Below are positions 1 to 10,174 of a DNA stretch of 64,000 nt, in pieces (the first letter of the stretch is position 1; each line of letters opens with the position of its first letter). Source of the stretch: Molanna angustata (lineage: Eukaryota > Arthropoda > Insecta > Trichoptera > Molannidae). The notes below the pieces were generated by a model that ran no database searches, was not told where the DNA came from, and saw only the letters and a program-made list of their open reading frames with translations. A program made the position numbers and the translations under genes. The stretch is taken from NCBI GenBank assembly GCA_963576475.1, contig OY754970.1, positions 32,773,619 through 32,837,618 on the forward strand, in the 5' to 3' direction.

Positions 1-98
1 TCAAAGCATCTCACTGTAGAGAAGGTTCAAAATGCCGATTTATTCATCTAGAGAATTCTGTTCGGGACGAACTGAACTAAGAGGGAGGCAGTGTTATG
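1..98 (+). mobile_element. 3' end of a Gypsy-like LTR retrotransposon (internal end, purine tract, LTR start)
   Basis: One frame reads through to residues ENSVRDELN and a stop at about 79-81. It is followed by a purine-rich tract (gagggaggcagtg) and then TGTTATG from 92, a common start of Gypsy-type LTRs. This is the expected order for the end of pol, the polypurine tract and the 3' LTR of an insect Ty3/Gypsy element. Only about 80 bases of coding sequence lie in the window, and the LTR cannot be followed beyond about 150. The call rests on pattern recognition and is tentative. Confidence 0.35.
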
Positions 99-110
99 AA
101 ATTAAGTACT

Positions 111-143
111 ATTTCTATTTAAATTGAAAATTTAAATAGAAAT
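111..143. repeat. Perfect AT-rich inverted repeat
   Basis: Arms ATTTCTATTTAAATT and AATTTAAATAGAAAT (15 bp each) flank a GAA loop just inside the presumed LTR start. It could form a hairpin; no function is implied. Confidence 0.6.
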
Positions 144-304
144 ATTTTGAAAATAAGAACCCAAGAAAAATGAAAACAAAAGATTTGAGTAGTGAGTTGG
201 AAAAACTAGACAAACCTTGTAAAAATATAAATTGTAGAAATATAAATTGTAAAAATAAATAAGACTTTGAACCATAATAAAATAAATAAATATAAATTTC
301 GGTA

Positions 305-2505
305 CAATATGAAGATTTTTTTTGTTATTTATGGAAAGCTAATCAGTTCTATGTTCAAGCTCTTTACATTATAACATGATATCAAATTAATGAACTTTTC
401 CATACATAGAAATTTATCTAATTACATTTTTATTCATACTAAATGTTACTATCAGGAATATAAATTTTCTTCCGATAGTATATTTTTATGTTAAGATAGA
501 CAAACTATTAATGCAGTATAGGGAAAAATGCTTATGTTGTATGAAATATTTTAAAAAAAGCAGATAAATTTTGTTCTAAAGAACGCGAGAGCATTTTCCA
601 AATTTTGACAGGTGATATCATATGAAGATTTTTTTTGTTATTTATGGAAAGCTAATCAGTTCTATGTTCAAGCTCTTTACATTATAACATGAAATCAAAT
701 TACTGAACTTTTCCATACATAGAAATTTATCTAATTACATTTTTATTCATACTAAATGTTACTATCAGGAATGTAAATTTTCTTCCGATAGTATATTTTT
801 ATGTTAAGATAAACAAACTATTAATGCAGTATAGTGAAGAATGCTTATGTTGTATGAAATATTTTAAAAAAAGCAGATAAATTTTGTTCTAAAGAACGCG
901 AGAGCATTTTCCAAATTTTGACAGGTGATATCATATGAAGATTTTTTTTGTTATTTATGGAAAGCTAATCAGTTCTATGTTCAAGCTCTTTACATTATAA
1001 CATGAAATCAAATTACTGAACTTTTCCATACATAGAAATTTATCTAATTACATTTTTATTCATACTAAACGTTACTATCAGGAATGTAAATTTTCTTCCG
1101 ATAGTATATTTTTATGTTAAGATAAACAAACTATTAATGCAGTATAGTGAAGAATGCTTATGTTGTATGAAATATTTTAAAAAAAGCAGATAAATTTTGT
1201 TCTAAAGAACGCGAGAGCATTTTCCAAATTTTGACAGGTGATATCATATGAAGATTTTTTTTGTTATTTATGGAAAGCTAATCAGTTCTATGTTCAAGCT
1301 CTTTACATTATCACATGAAATCAAATTACTGAACTTTTCCATACATAGAAATTTATCTAATTACATTTTTATTCATACTAAATGTTACTATCAGGAATAT
1401 AAATTTTCTTCCGATAGTATATTTTTATGTTAAGATAAACAAACTTTTAATGCAGTATAGTGAAGAATGCTTATGTTGTATGAAATATTTTTAAAAAAGC
1501 AGATAAATTTTGTTTTAAAGAACGCGAAGGCATTTTCAAAATTTTGACACGTGATATTATATGAAGATTTTTTTTTGATTTATGGAAAGCTAATCAGTTC
1601 TATGTTCAAGTTCTTTACATTATAACATGAAATCAAATTACTGAACGTTTCCATACATAGAAATTTATCTAATTACATTTTTATTCATACTAAATGTTAC
1701 TATCAGGAATATAAATTTTCTTCCGATAGTATATTTTTATGTTAAGATAAACAAACTATTAATGCAGTATAGTGAAGAATGCTTATGTTGTATGAAATAT
1801 TTTAAAAAAAGCAGATAAATTTTGTTCTAAAGAACGCGAGAGCATTTTCCAAATTTTGACAGGTGATATCATATGAAGATTTTTTTTGTTATTTATGGAA
1901 AGCTAATCAGTTCTATGTTCAAGCTCTTTACATTATAACATGAAATCAAATTACTGAACTTTTCCATACATAGAAATTTATCTAATTACATTTTTATTCA
2001 TACTAAATGTTACTAACAGGAATATAAATTTTCTTCCGATAGTATATTTTTATGTTAAGATAGACAAACTATTAATGCAGTATAGTGAAGACTGCTTATG
2101 TTGTATGAAATATTTTAAAAAAAGCAGATAAATTTTGTTTCAAAGAGCGTTAGAGCATTTTGACAATGTTGACACGTGATATCATATGAAGAAATTTTAT
2201 GATATCTATGAAAAGCTAATCAGTTCTAAGTTCAAGCTATTAATATTCTTATATCAATATGAAATCAATGAACTGAACATTGCCAAATATAAAAAAATTC
2301 TCTTGTTACATATAAGTTTCATACAAATATCCATTAAATAAAATATAATTTTTGAAACCGTTGAATATTTTTCTTTTAACATTGACCAACTTTGAATACA
2401 ATTTTATGAAGATTCTTGGTGTTGTATAAATAGTTGAAACCAAATTAAAATATCTCTAATTTCCAGGTCGTGAGAGCATTTTTTCAGTTTTAATAGATGA
2501 AATCA
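305..2505 (+). repeat. 313-bp tandem satellite array, about seven units
   Basis: The anchor ATGAAGATTTTTTTTG recurs at 309, 622, 935, 1248, 1561 (312 bp to the next) and 1873. A diverged unit starts at 2186. The six central units differ from each other at only a few positions per unit, while the last unit is strongly diverged. This is the usual edge pattern of an array homogenised by unequal exchange. The 61-codon open stretch in the unit at 1248 exists only because one base differs from its neighbours, so it is not a gene. Confidence 0.95.
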
Positions 2506-2532
2506 TAAAGAAACATTGGGAAAAAATGAACC

Positions 2533-2788
2533 GTTGTCTATGGAAAACTAATCAGCTCTAAGTTTATGGACTTAACACATGTGATATCAATATGAAGTCA
2601 ATCGGACTTATAGTTTGGGCTGCAGAGAGGACACAAAAAAAAACAACGTAAATGATGAATTCATAGAGAAGAAATCAAAAGTTGTCTATGGAAAACTAAT
2701 CAGCTCTAGGTCTTTGCACTTTACACATATGATGTTAATATGAAGTCGATCAGACTTATAGTTTGGGCTGTAGAGAGGACACAAAAAA
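2533..2788 (+). repeat. Degenerate satellite edge with a 108-bp direct repeat
   Basis: Segments 2533-2640 and 2681-2788 are close copies (both start GTTGTCTATGGAAAACTAAT) spaced 148 bp apart. The phrase 'aaaactaatcag' relates them to the 313-bp units, so this is a rearranged edge of the same array. Confidence 0.8.
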
Positions 2789-2796
2789 GATAAATG

Positions 2797-2840
2797 CTAC
2801 GGCGTACGGCGTACGGCGTACGGCGTACAGCGTATACGCC
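2797..2840 (+). repeat. Short tandem repeat (TACGGCG)n
   Basis: Five near-perfect 7-bp units are followed by decayed units. It is GC-rich compared with its surroundings. Confidence 0.9.
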
Positions 2841-2974
2841 ATACACACAAACACATCACGACGAAACTCATAGTGTGCATTCTCTACATGATACCCATTG
2901 AGAAATTGATGTAAAAAAAATACGCTTAAATTTTGCGAAATCATGACTCTCCCCTATTCCATAGTGTGGAGAGT
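2841..2974 (+). repeat. Dispersed repeat segment shared with the right end of the window
   Basis: The stretch containing CTCTACATGATAC and TGAGAAATTGAT matches 63865-63930 in the same order. It marks a repeat family that extends past the window's right edge. Confidence 0.7.
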
Positions 2975-3523
2975 AAAAATACTTTTCTTAATAAAAAATG
3001 TTTGAGAAACCCTGGAATTCTTTTGAAAAAACTAATTTGAGATTTTGTATTTGTCTATGTTTATACCAATTTTCAGCGTTCTAGCTTTTATGGTTTCTGA
3101 GATATAGGGAAAAATAAAATAAAAATTCAAAAGTTGATAACCCCTGACTGAAACAAAAATTCAAAATTCCGAGTATTAAAGTTTTGTAGGCCTGTAACTG
3201 TTTATATATTCTGAAATTTAAGGCTCTGTAAATTGAGCGGATCAAAAGTTATAAGGGGGGGACGGACACACAGACATACACACACACACACACACAGACA
3301 CACACACACACACAGACACACGAAATGTTCTACTCCGAATTCTGAGCAAATCCGTGTATGGAACATATATGCTGCGAAGCCTCTAAGTTGGTGTTTTTTG
3401 ACTTCAAAGTTGGAAAAGCCGTGAAAAAAGTAGACCTCTCCATACAATTCTCGCGTATTCTGGCTTGATACATTGTCGATATGTTAAGAGAACAAAGTTC
3501 TCCTGAACAAATCGACAGTTGGA
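2975..3523 (-). mobile_element. Helitron/HINE-like copy R0, 3'-truncated
   Basis: Only the 5' half of the element (reading the minus strand) is present: the CA/GT microsatellite region, the conserved core and the 5' end TCCAACTGTCGAT at 3511-3523. The 3' part is missing and the break lies against the satellite edge. The base before the 5' TC is T rather than A. The ~80-codon minus-strand reading frame is repeat sequence, with its Cys/Val run produced by the microsatellite. Confidence 0.8.
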
Positions 3524-3570
3524 AAATAAAATGATAATGGCTCTACCTATTATGTTGTTTCCTTGTATCA

Positions 3571-4600
3571 CTAGTTGCATGTAACACATGAGATCCAACT
3601 GTCGATAGCGATAGTATGTATAGTTGAAGAATATATACCAAACTATAAACCCATAGATACAAATTATTGAATATTTTCAGATATTTTGTTTTCTATACAA
3701 CATATGTAGGTATGTATGTCAAGATAGGATAGTATGGAGGAAGATCCTTTTTCCTACCCAGAATATGCAAATAGCATGATGGTATGTATGTATGTTTGGA
3801 GATGAAGTATCAAACTATTAAGTCTTCTTACATATTGTGTATAGGCGACTGCCATACAAAATGTATGAAGCGATGTCGTCACTAAATTCAATTTTTAAAA
3901 AAATTGTTAAAAAAAAATTGAGATCTCCTACTACAATGTTAATATTTTTTATAGAAAATTAAATTATCTAGTTGGGGTGTTTCGGCTTTTTTCGATAATT
4001 GTAAAAGTTTTGGAAATATAGGCAGTTAAACTCATAAATTTATCATAAAAAAAATATTTTTCTTAATAAAAAATGTTTGAGAAACCCTGGAATTTTTTTG
4101 AAAAAACTAATTTGAGATTTTGTATTTGTCTATGTTTGTACCAATTTTTAGCGTTCTACCGTTTATGGTTTCTGAGATATATGGAAAAATAAATTAAAAA
4201 TTCAAAAGTTGATAACCCCTGACTGAAACAAAAATTCAAAATTCCGAGTATAAAAGTTTTGTAGGCCTGTATCTGTTTATATATTCTGAAATTTTAGGCT
4301 CTGTAAATTGAGCGGATCAAAAGTTATAAGGGGGGGGGGGACACACAGACACACACACACACAGACACACAGACACACACACAGACACACAGACACACGA
4401 AATGTTCTACTCCGAATTCTGAGTAAATCCGTGTATGGAACATATATGCTGCGAAGCCTCTAAGTTGGTGTTTTTTGACTTCAAAGTTGGAAAAGCCGTG
4501 AAAAAAGTAGACCTCTCCATACAATTCTCGCGTATTCTGGCTTGATACATTGTCGATATGTTAAGAGAACAAAGTTCTCCTGAACAAATCGACAGTTGGA
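3571..4600 (-). mobile_element. Helitron/HINE-like copy R1, full length (1030 bp)
   Basis: Read on the minus strand the element starts TCCAACTGTCGAT and ends ATCGACAGTTGGA, 22 nt, CTAG. The 3' end holds a small hairpin CATGT-GTT-ACATG five bases or so before CTAG. Target bases are A before and T after, with no target duplication. These are hallmarks of Helitrons; matching subterminal repeats and an internal microsatellite resemble Helentron-associated (HINE/DINE-like) elements. No Rep or helicase is encoded, so it is non-autonomous. About 3709-3795 resembles the 3' tail of an RTE-like LINE. Confidence 0.85.
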
Positions 4601-4695
4601 TGACAAGGAAAATATATTTATTTATTTGTACGCTGGCGAGCTTATTGCCAAACGGTAATTTCTTCCAAACAACCAGAGTCAATGTTAAATATACA
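4601..4695 (-). repeat. Spacer holding a LINE/SINE 3'-tail fragment
   Basis: The spacer contains, on the minus strand, GAAGAAATT, an ATTGCCAAACGG-like stem and a 'gagcttattgcc' block like those at 58580-58635, 26870-26930 and 62443-62490, plus an AATA-type tail at 4612-4628. It is a short relic of the CR1/L2-like LINE or its SINE partner. Confidence 0.55.
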
Positions 4696-4791
4696 CTAGT
4701 TGCATGTAACACATGAGATCCAACTGTCGATAGCGATAGTATGTATAGTTGAAGAATATGTACCAAACTATAAACCCATAGATACATATTA
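4696..4791 (-). mobile_element. Helitron/HINE-like copy R3, 3'-terminal 96 bp (split by R2)
   Basis: These 96 bases are the normal 3' terminus (CTAG, hairpin, ATCGACAGTTGGA) and stop exactly after GATACATATTA. The rest of the same element resumes at 5814 with TTATTGAATATT. Copy R4 has the uninterrupted sequence at 6890-6912, so the two pieces are one element split by R2. Confidence 0.9.
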
Positions 4792-5813
4792 CTAGTTGCA
4801 TGTAACACATGAGATCCAACTGTCGATAGCGATAGTATGTATAGTTGAAGAATATGTACCAAACTATAAACCCATAGATACAAATTATTGAATATTTTCA
4901 GATATTTTGTTTTCTATACAACATATGTAGGTATGTATGTCAAGATAGGATAGTATGGAGGAAGATCCTTTTTCCTACCCAGAATATGCAAATTGCATGA
5001 TGGTACGTATGTATGTTTGGAGATGAAGTAACAAACTATTAAGTCTTCTTACATATTGTGTATAGGCGACTGCCATACAAAATGTATGAAGCGATGTCGT
5101 CACTAAATTCAATTTTTAAAAAAATTGTTAAAAAAAAATTGAGATCTTCTTCTACAATGTTAATATTTTTTATAGAAAATTAAATTATCTAGTTGGGGTG
5201 TTTCGGCTTTTTTCGATAATTGTAAAAGTTTTGGAAATATAGGCAGTTAAACTCATAAATTTATCATAAAAAAAATATTTTTCTTAATAAAAAATGTTTG
5301 AGAAACCCTGGAATTTTTTTGAAAAAACTTATTTGAGATTTTGTATTTGTCTATGTTTGTACCAATTTTCAGCGTTCTAGCGTTTATGGTTTCTGAGATA
5401 TATGGAAAAATAAAATAAAAATTCAAAAGTTGATAACCCCTGACTGAAACAAAAATTTAAAATTCCGAGTATAAAAGTTTTGTAGGCCTGTAACTGTTTA
5501 TGTATTCTGAAATTTTAGGCTCTGTAAATTGAGCGGATCAAAAGTTATAAGGGGGGGACGGACACACAGACACACACACACACAGACACACACACAGACA
5601 CACAGACACACGAAATGTTCTACTCCGAATTCTGAGTAAATCCGTGTATGGAACATATATGCTGCGAAGCCTCTAAGTTGGTGTTTTTTGACTTCAAAGT
5701 TGGAAAAGCCGTGAAAAAAGTAGACCTCTCCATACAATTCTCGCGTATTCTGGCTTGATACATTGTCGATATGTTAAGAGAACAAAGTTCTCCTGAACAA
5801 ATCGACAGTTGGA
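4792..5813 (-). mobile_element. Helitron/HINE-like copy R2, nested inside R3 (1022 bp)
   Basis: Complete element with 5' TCCAACTGTCGAT, 3' hairpin and CTAG. It sits between base 4791 (A) and 5814 (T) of copy R3, with nothing gained or lost. That is the A/T insertion without duplication expected of rolling-circle transposons. It contains no helicase. Confidence 0.92.
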
Positions 5814-6758
5814 TTATTGAATATTTTCAGATATTTTGTTTTCTAAACAACATATGTAGGTATGTATGTCAAGATAGGATAGTATGGAGGAAGATCCTTT
5901 TTCCTACCCAGAATATGCAAATAGCATGATGGTATGTATGTATGTTTGGAGATGACGTATCAAACTATTAAGTCTTCTTACATATTGTGTATAGGCGACT
6001 GCCATACAAAATGTATGAAGCGATGTCGTCACTAAATTCAATTTTTAAAAAAATTGTTAAAAAAAAATTGAGATCTTCTACTACAATGTTAATATTTTTT
6101 ATAGAAAATTAAATTATCTAGTTGGGGTGTTTCGGCTTTTTTCGATAATTGTAAAAGTTTTGGAAATATAGGCAGTTAAACTCATAAATTCATCATAAAA
6201 AAAATATTTTTCTTAATAAAAAATGTTTGAGAAACCCTGGAATTTTTTTGAAAAAACTAATTTGAGATTTTGTATTTTTCTATGTTTGTACCAATTTTCA
6301 GCGTTCTAGCGTTTATGGTTTCTGAGATATATGGAAAAATAAAATAAAAATTCAAAAGTTGATAACCCCTGACTGAAACAAAAATTCAAAATTCCGAGTA
6401 TAAAAGTTTTGTAGGCCTGTAACTGTTTATATATTCTGAAATTTTAGGCTCTGTAAGTTGAGCGGATCAAAAGTTATAAGGGGGGGACGGACACACAGAC
6501 ACACACACACACAGACACACAGACACACACACAGACACACACACACACAGACACACGAAATGTTCTACTCCGAATTCTGAGTAAATCCGTGTATGGAACA
6601 TATATGCTGCGAAGCCTCTAAGTTGGTGTTTTTTGACTTCAAAGTTGGAAAAGCCGTGAAAAAAGTAGACCTCTCCATACAATTCTCGCGTATTCTGGCT
6701 TGATACATTGTCGATATGTTAAGAGAACAAAGTTCTCCTGAACAAATCGACAGTTGGA
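5814..6758 (-). mobile_element. Helitron/HINE-like copy R3, main body
   Basis: Continuation of the element whose last 96 bases lie at 4696-4791. Together they give 1041 bp, the normal length. The 5' end CGACAGTTGGA is followed by A on the plus strand, so the 5' flank is T. Confidence 0.88.
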
Positions 6759-6804
6759 ATACAATGTGTGCTATGGTAATGAATAACGAGACAAAATAAA
6801 TAAA

Positions 6805-7852
6805 CTAGTTGCATGTAACACATGAGATCCAACTGTCGATAGCGATAGTATGTATAGTTGAAGAATATGTACCAAACTATAAACCCATAGATACATATTA
6901 TTATTGAATATTTTCAGATATTTTGTTTTCTATACAACATATGTAGGTATGTATGTCAAGATAGGATAGTATGGAGGAAGATCCTTTTTCCTACCCAGAA
7001 TATGCAAATAGCATGATGGTATGTATGTATGTTTGGAGTCGAAGTATCAAACTATTAAGTCTTCTTACATATTGTGTATAGGCGACTGCCATACAAAATG
7101 TATGAAACGATGTCGTCACTAAATTCAATTTTTAAAAAAATGTTAAAAAAAAATTGAGATCTTCTACTACATTGCTGATATTTTTTATAGAAAATTAAAT
7201 TATCTAGTTGGGGTGTTTCGGCTTTTTTCGATAATTGTAAAAGTTTTGGAAATATAGGCAGTTAAACTCATAAATTTATCATAAAAAAAATATTTTTCTT
7301 AATAAAAAATGTTTGAGAAACCCTGGAATTTTTTTGAAAAAACTAATTTGAGATTTTGTATTTGTCTATGTTTGTACCAATTTTCAGCGTTCTAGCGTTT
7401 ATGGTTTCTGAGATATATGGAAAAATAAAATAAAAATTCAAAAGTTGATAACCCCTGACTGAAACAAAAATTCAAAATTCCGAGTATAAAAGTTTTGTAG
7501 GCCTGTAACTGTTTATATATTCTGAAATTTAAGGCTCTGTTTATTGAGCGGATCAAAAGTTATAAGGGGGGGACGGACACACAGACACACACACACACAG
7601 ACACACACACACACAGACACACACACAGACACACACACACACAGACACACGAAATGTTCTACTCCGAATTCTGAGTAAATCCGTGTATGGAACATATATG
7701 CTGCGAAGCCTCTAAGTTGGTGTTTTTTGACTTCAAAGTTGGAAAAGCCGTGAAAAAAGTAGACCTCTCCATACAATTCTCGCGTATTCTGGCTTGATAC
7801 ATTGTCGATATGTTAAGAGAACAAAGTTCTCCTGAACAAATCGACAGTTGGA
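6805..7852 (-). mobile_element. Helitron/HINE-like copy R4 (1048 bp)
   Basis: Full-length copy with CTAG at 6805-6808 and 5' end at 7852. It has the longest internal CA/GT microsatellite of the cluster. It carries the undisturbed GATACATATTATTATTG sequence used to interpret the nested insertion. The unrelated spacers on each side (46 bp and 31 bp) show that the cluster is not a simple tandem duplication. Confidence 0.87.
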
Positions 7853-7883
7853 AAAAAAAATTCGATACACGGCTTACAATAAA

Positions 7884-8926
7884 CTAGTTGCATGTAACAC
7901 ATGAGATCCAACTGTCGATAGCGATAGTATGTATAGTTGAAGAATATGTACCAAACTATAAACCCATAGATACAAATTATTGAATATTTTCAGATATTTT
8001 GTTTTCTATACAACATATGTAGGTATATATGTCAAGATAGGATAGTATGGAGGAAAATCCTTTTTCCTACCCAGAATATGCAAATTGCATGATGGTATGT
8101 ATGTATGTTTGGAGATGAAGTAACAAACTATTAAGTCTTCTTACATATTGTGTATAGGCGACTGCCATACAAAATGTATGAAGCGATGTCGTCACTAAAT
8201 TCAATTTTTAAAAAAATTGTGAAAAAAAAATTGAGATCTTCTACTACAATGTCAATATTTTTTATAGAAAATTAAATTATCTAGTTGGGGTGTTTCGGCT
8301 TTTTTCGATAATTGTAAAAGTTTTGGAAATATAGGCAGTTAAACTCATAAATTTATCATAAAAAAAATATTTTTCTTAATAAAAAAATGTTTGAGAAACC
8401 CTGGAATTTTTTTGAAAAAACTAATTTGAGATTTTGTATTTGTCTATGTTTGTACCAATTTTCAGCGTTCTAGCGTTTATGGTTTCTGAGATATATGGAA
8501 AAATAAAATAAAAATTCAAAAGTTGATAACCCCTGACTGAAACAAAAATTCAAAATTCCGAGTATAAAAGTTTTGTAGGCCTGTAACTGTTTATATATTC
8601 TGAAATTTTAGGCTCTGTAAATTGAGCGGATCAAAAGTTATAAGGGGGGGACGGACACACAGACACACAGACACACACACAGACACACAGACACACACAC
8701 AGACACACACACACACAGACACACGAAATGTTCTACTCCGAATTCTGAGTAAATCCGTGTATGGAACATATATGCTGCGAAGCCTCTAAGTTGGTGTTTT
8801 TTGACTTCAAAGTTGGAAAAGCCATGAAAAAAGTAGACCTCTCCATACAATTCTCGCGTATTCTGGCTTGATACATTGTCGATATGTTAAGAGAACAAAG
8901 TTCTCCTGAACAAATCGACAGTTGGA
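7884..8926 (-). mobile_element. Helitron/HINE-like copy R5 (1043 bp)
   Basis: Full-length copy. Its outer 5' terminal motif is repeated just outside the element (ATCGACAGTTGGA again ends at 8941), a 15-bp terminal duplication. Confidence 0.87.
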
Positions 8927-8974
8927 AAATCGACAGTTGGAAAATCACAGACGAAAAGTAACAGTTGATATTAA

Positions 8975-10012
8975 CTAGTTGCATGTAACACATGAGATCC
9001 AACTGTCGATAGCGATAGTATGTATAGTTGAAGAATATGTACCAAACTATAAACCCATAGATACAAATTATTGAATATTTTCAGATATTTTGTTTTCTAT
9101 ACAACATATGTAGGTATGTATGTCAAGATAGGATAGTATGGAAGAAGATCCTTTTTCCTACCCAGAATATGCAAATTGCATGATGGTATGTATGTATGTT
9201 TGGAGATGAAGTAACAAACTATTAAGTCTTCTTACATATTGTGTATAGGCGACTGCCATACAAAATGTATGAAGCGATGTCGTCACTAAATTCAATTTTT
9301 AAAAAAATTGTTAAAAAAAAATTGAGATCTTCTTCTACAATGTTAATATTTTTTATAGAAAATTAAATTATCTAGTTGGGGTGTTTCGGCTTTTTTCGAT
9401 AATTGTAAAAGTTTTGGAAATATAGGCAGTTAAACTCATAAATTTATCATAAAAAAAATATTTTTCTTAATAAAAAATGTTTGAGAAACCCTGGAATTTT
9501 TTTGAAAAAACTACTTTGAGATTTTGTATTTGTCTATGTTTGTACCAATTTTCAGCGTTCTACCGTTTATGGTTTCTGAGATATATGGAAAAATAAAATA
9601 AAAATTCAAAAGTTGATAACCCCTGACTGAAACAAAAATTCAAAATTCCGAGTATAAAAGTTTTGTAGGCCTGTAACTGTTTATATATTCTGAAATTTTA
9701 GGCTCTGTAAATTGAGCGGATCAAAAGTTATAAGGGGGGGACGGACACACAGACACACACACACACAGACACACAGACACACACACAGACACACACACAC
9801 ACAGACACACGAAATGTTCTACTCCGAATTCTGAGTAAATCCGTGTATGGAACATATATGCTGCGAAGCCTCTAAGTTGGTGTTTTTTGACTTCAAAGTT
9901 GGAAAATCCATGAAAAAAGTAGACCTCTCCATACAATTCTCGCGTATTCTGGCTTGATACATTGTCGATATGTTAAGAGAACAAAGTTCTCCTGAACAAA
10001 TCGACAGTTGGA
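8975..10012 (-). mobile_element. Helitron/HINE-like copy R6 (1038 bp)
   Basis: Full-length copy with A/T flanks, the last of the minus-strand cluster. It ends 162 bp before the mariner at 10175. Confidence 0.87.
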
Positions 10013-10174
10013 TGATAGGAAAACAAAAGGATAAGGAGAGTAAGAAGAAATCAGGTATTAAAGATAGATATTTGAATTTGGATAAGCAAGATAGACGACA
10101 GACTATTCATCTATGTAGAACCATATTCAATTATGAGAATATGGTTATGGTATGGATGAGAATTTCAAAATTTA
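10013..10174. other. Short unique stretch between Helitron-like copy and mariner
   Basis: AT-rich, with no recognisable feature. An 80-codon open frame here starts inside the Helitron-like end and runs into the mariner terminal repeat, so it is not credible. Confidence 0.5.

Noticed and set aside
305..2505. CRISPR-like or protein-coding repeat array
   Set aside because: Repeats are head-to-tail 313-bp units without unique spacers, and the surroundings are eukaryotic.
3202..9936. Recurrent 60-90-codon minus-strand frames beginning MYGEVYFFHGFS with a Cys/Val tail
   Set aside because: They repeat because the Helitron-like element repeats. The Cys/Val run is the GT microsatellite, frames vary with microsatellite length, and there is no sign of selection on codons.
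2975..10012. A tandemly duplicated host locus
   Set aside because: Spacers between units are unrelated in length and sequence, and one unit is cleanly nested inside another, which fits repeated transposition.
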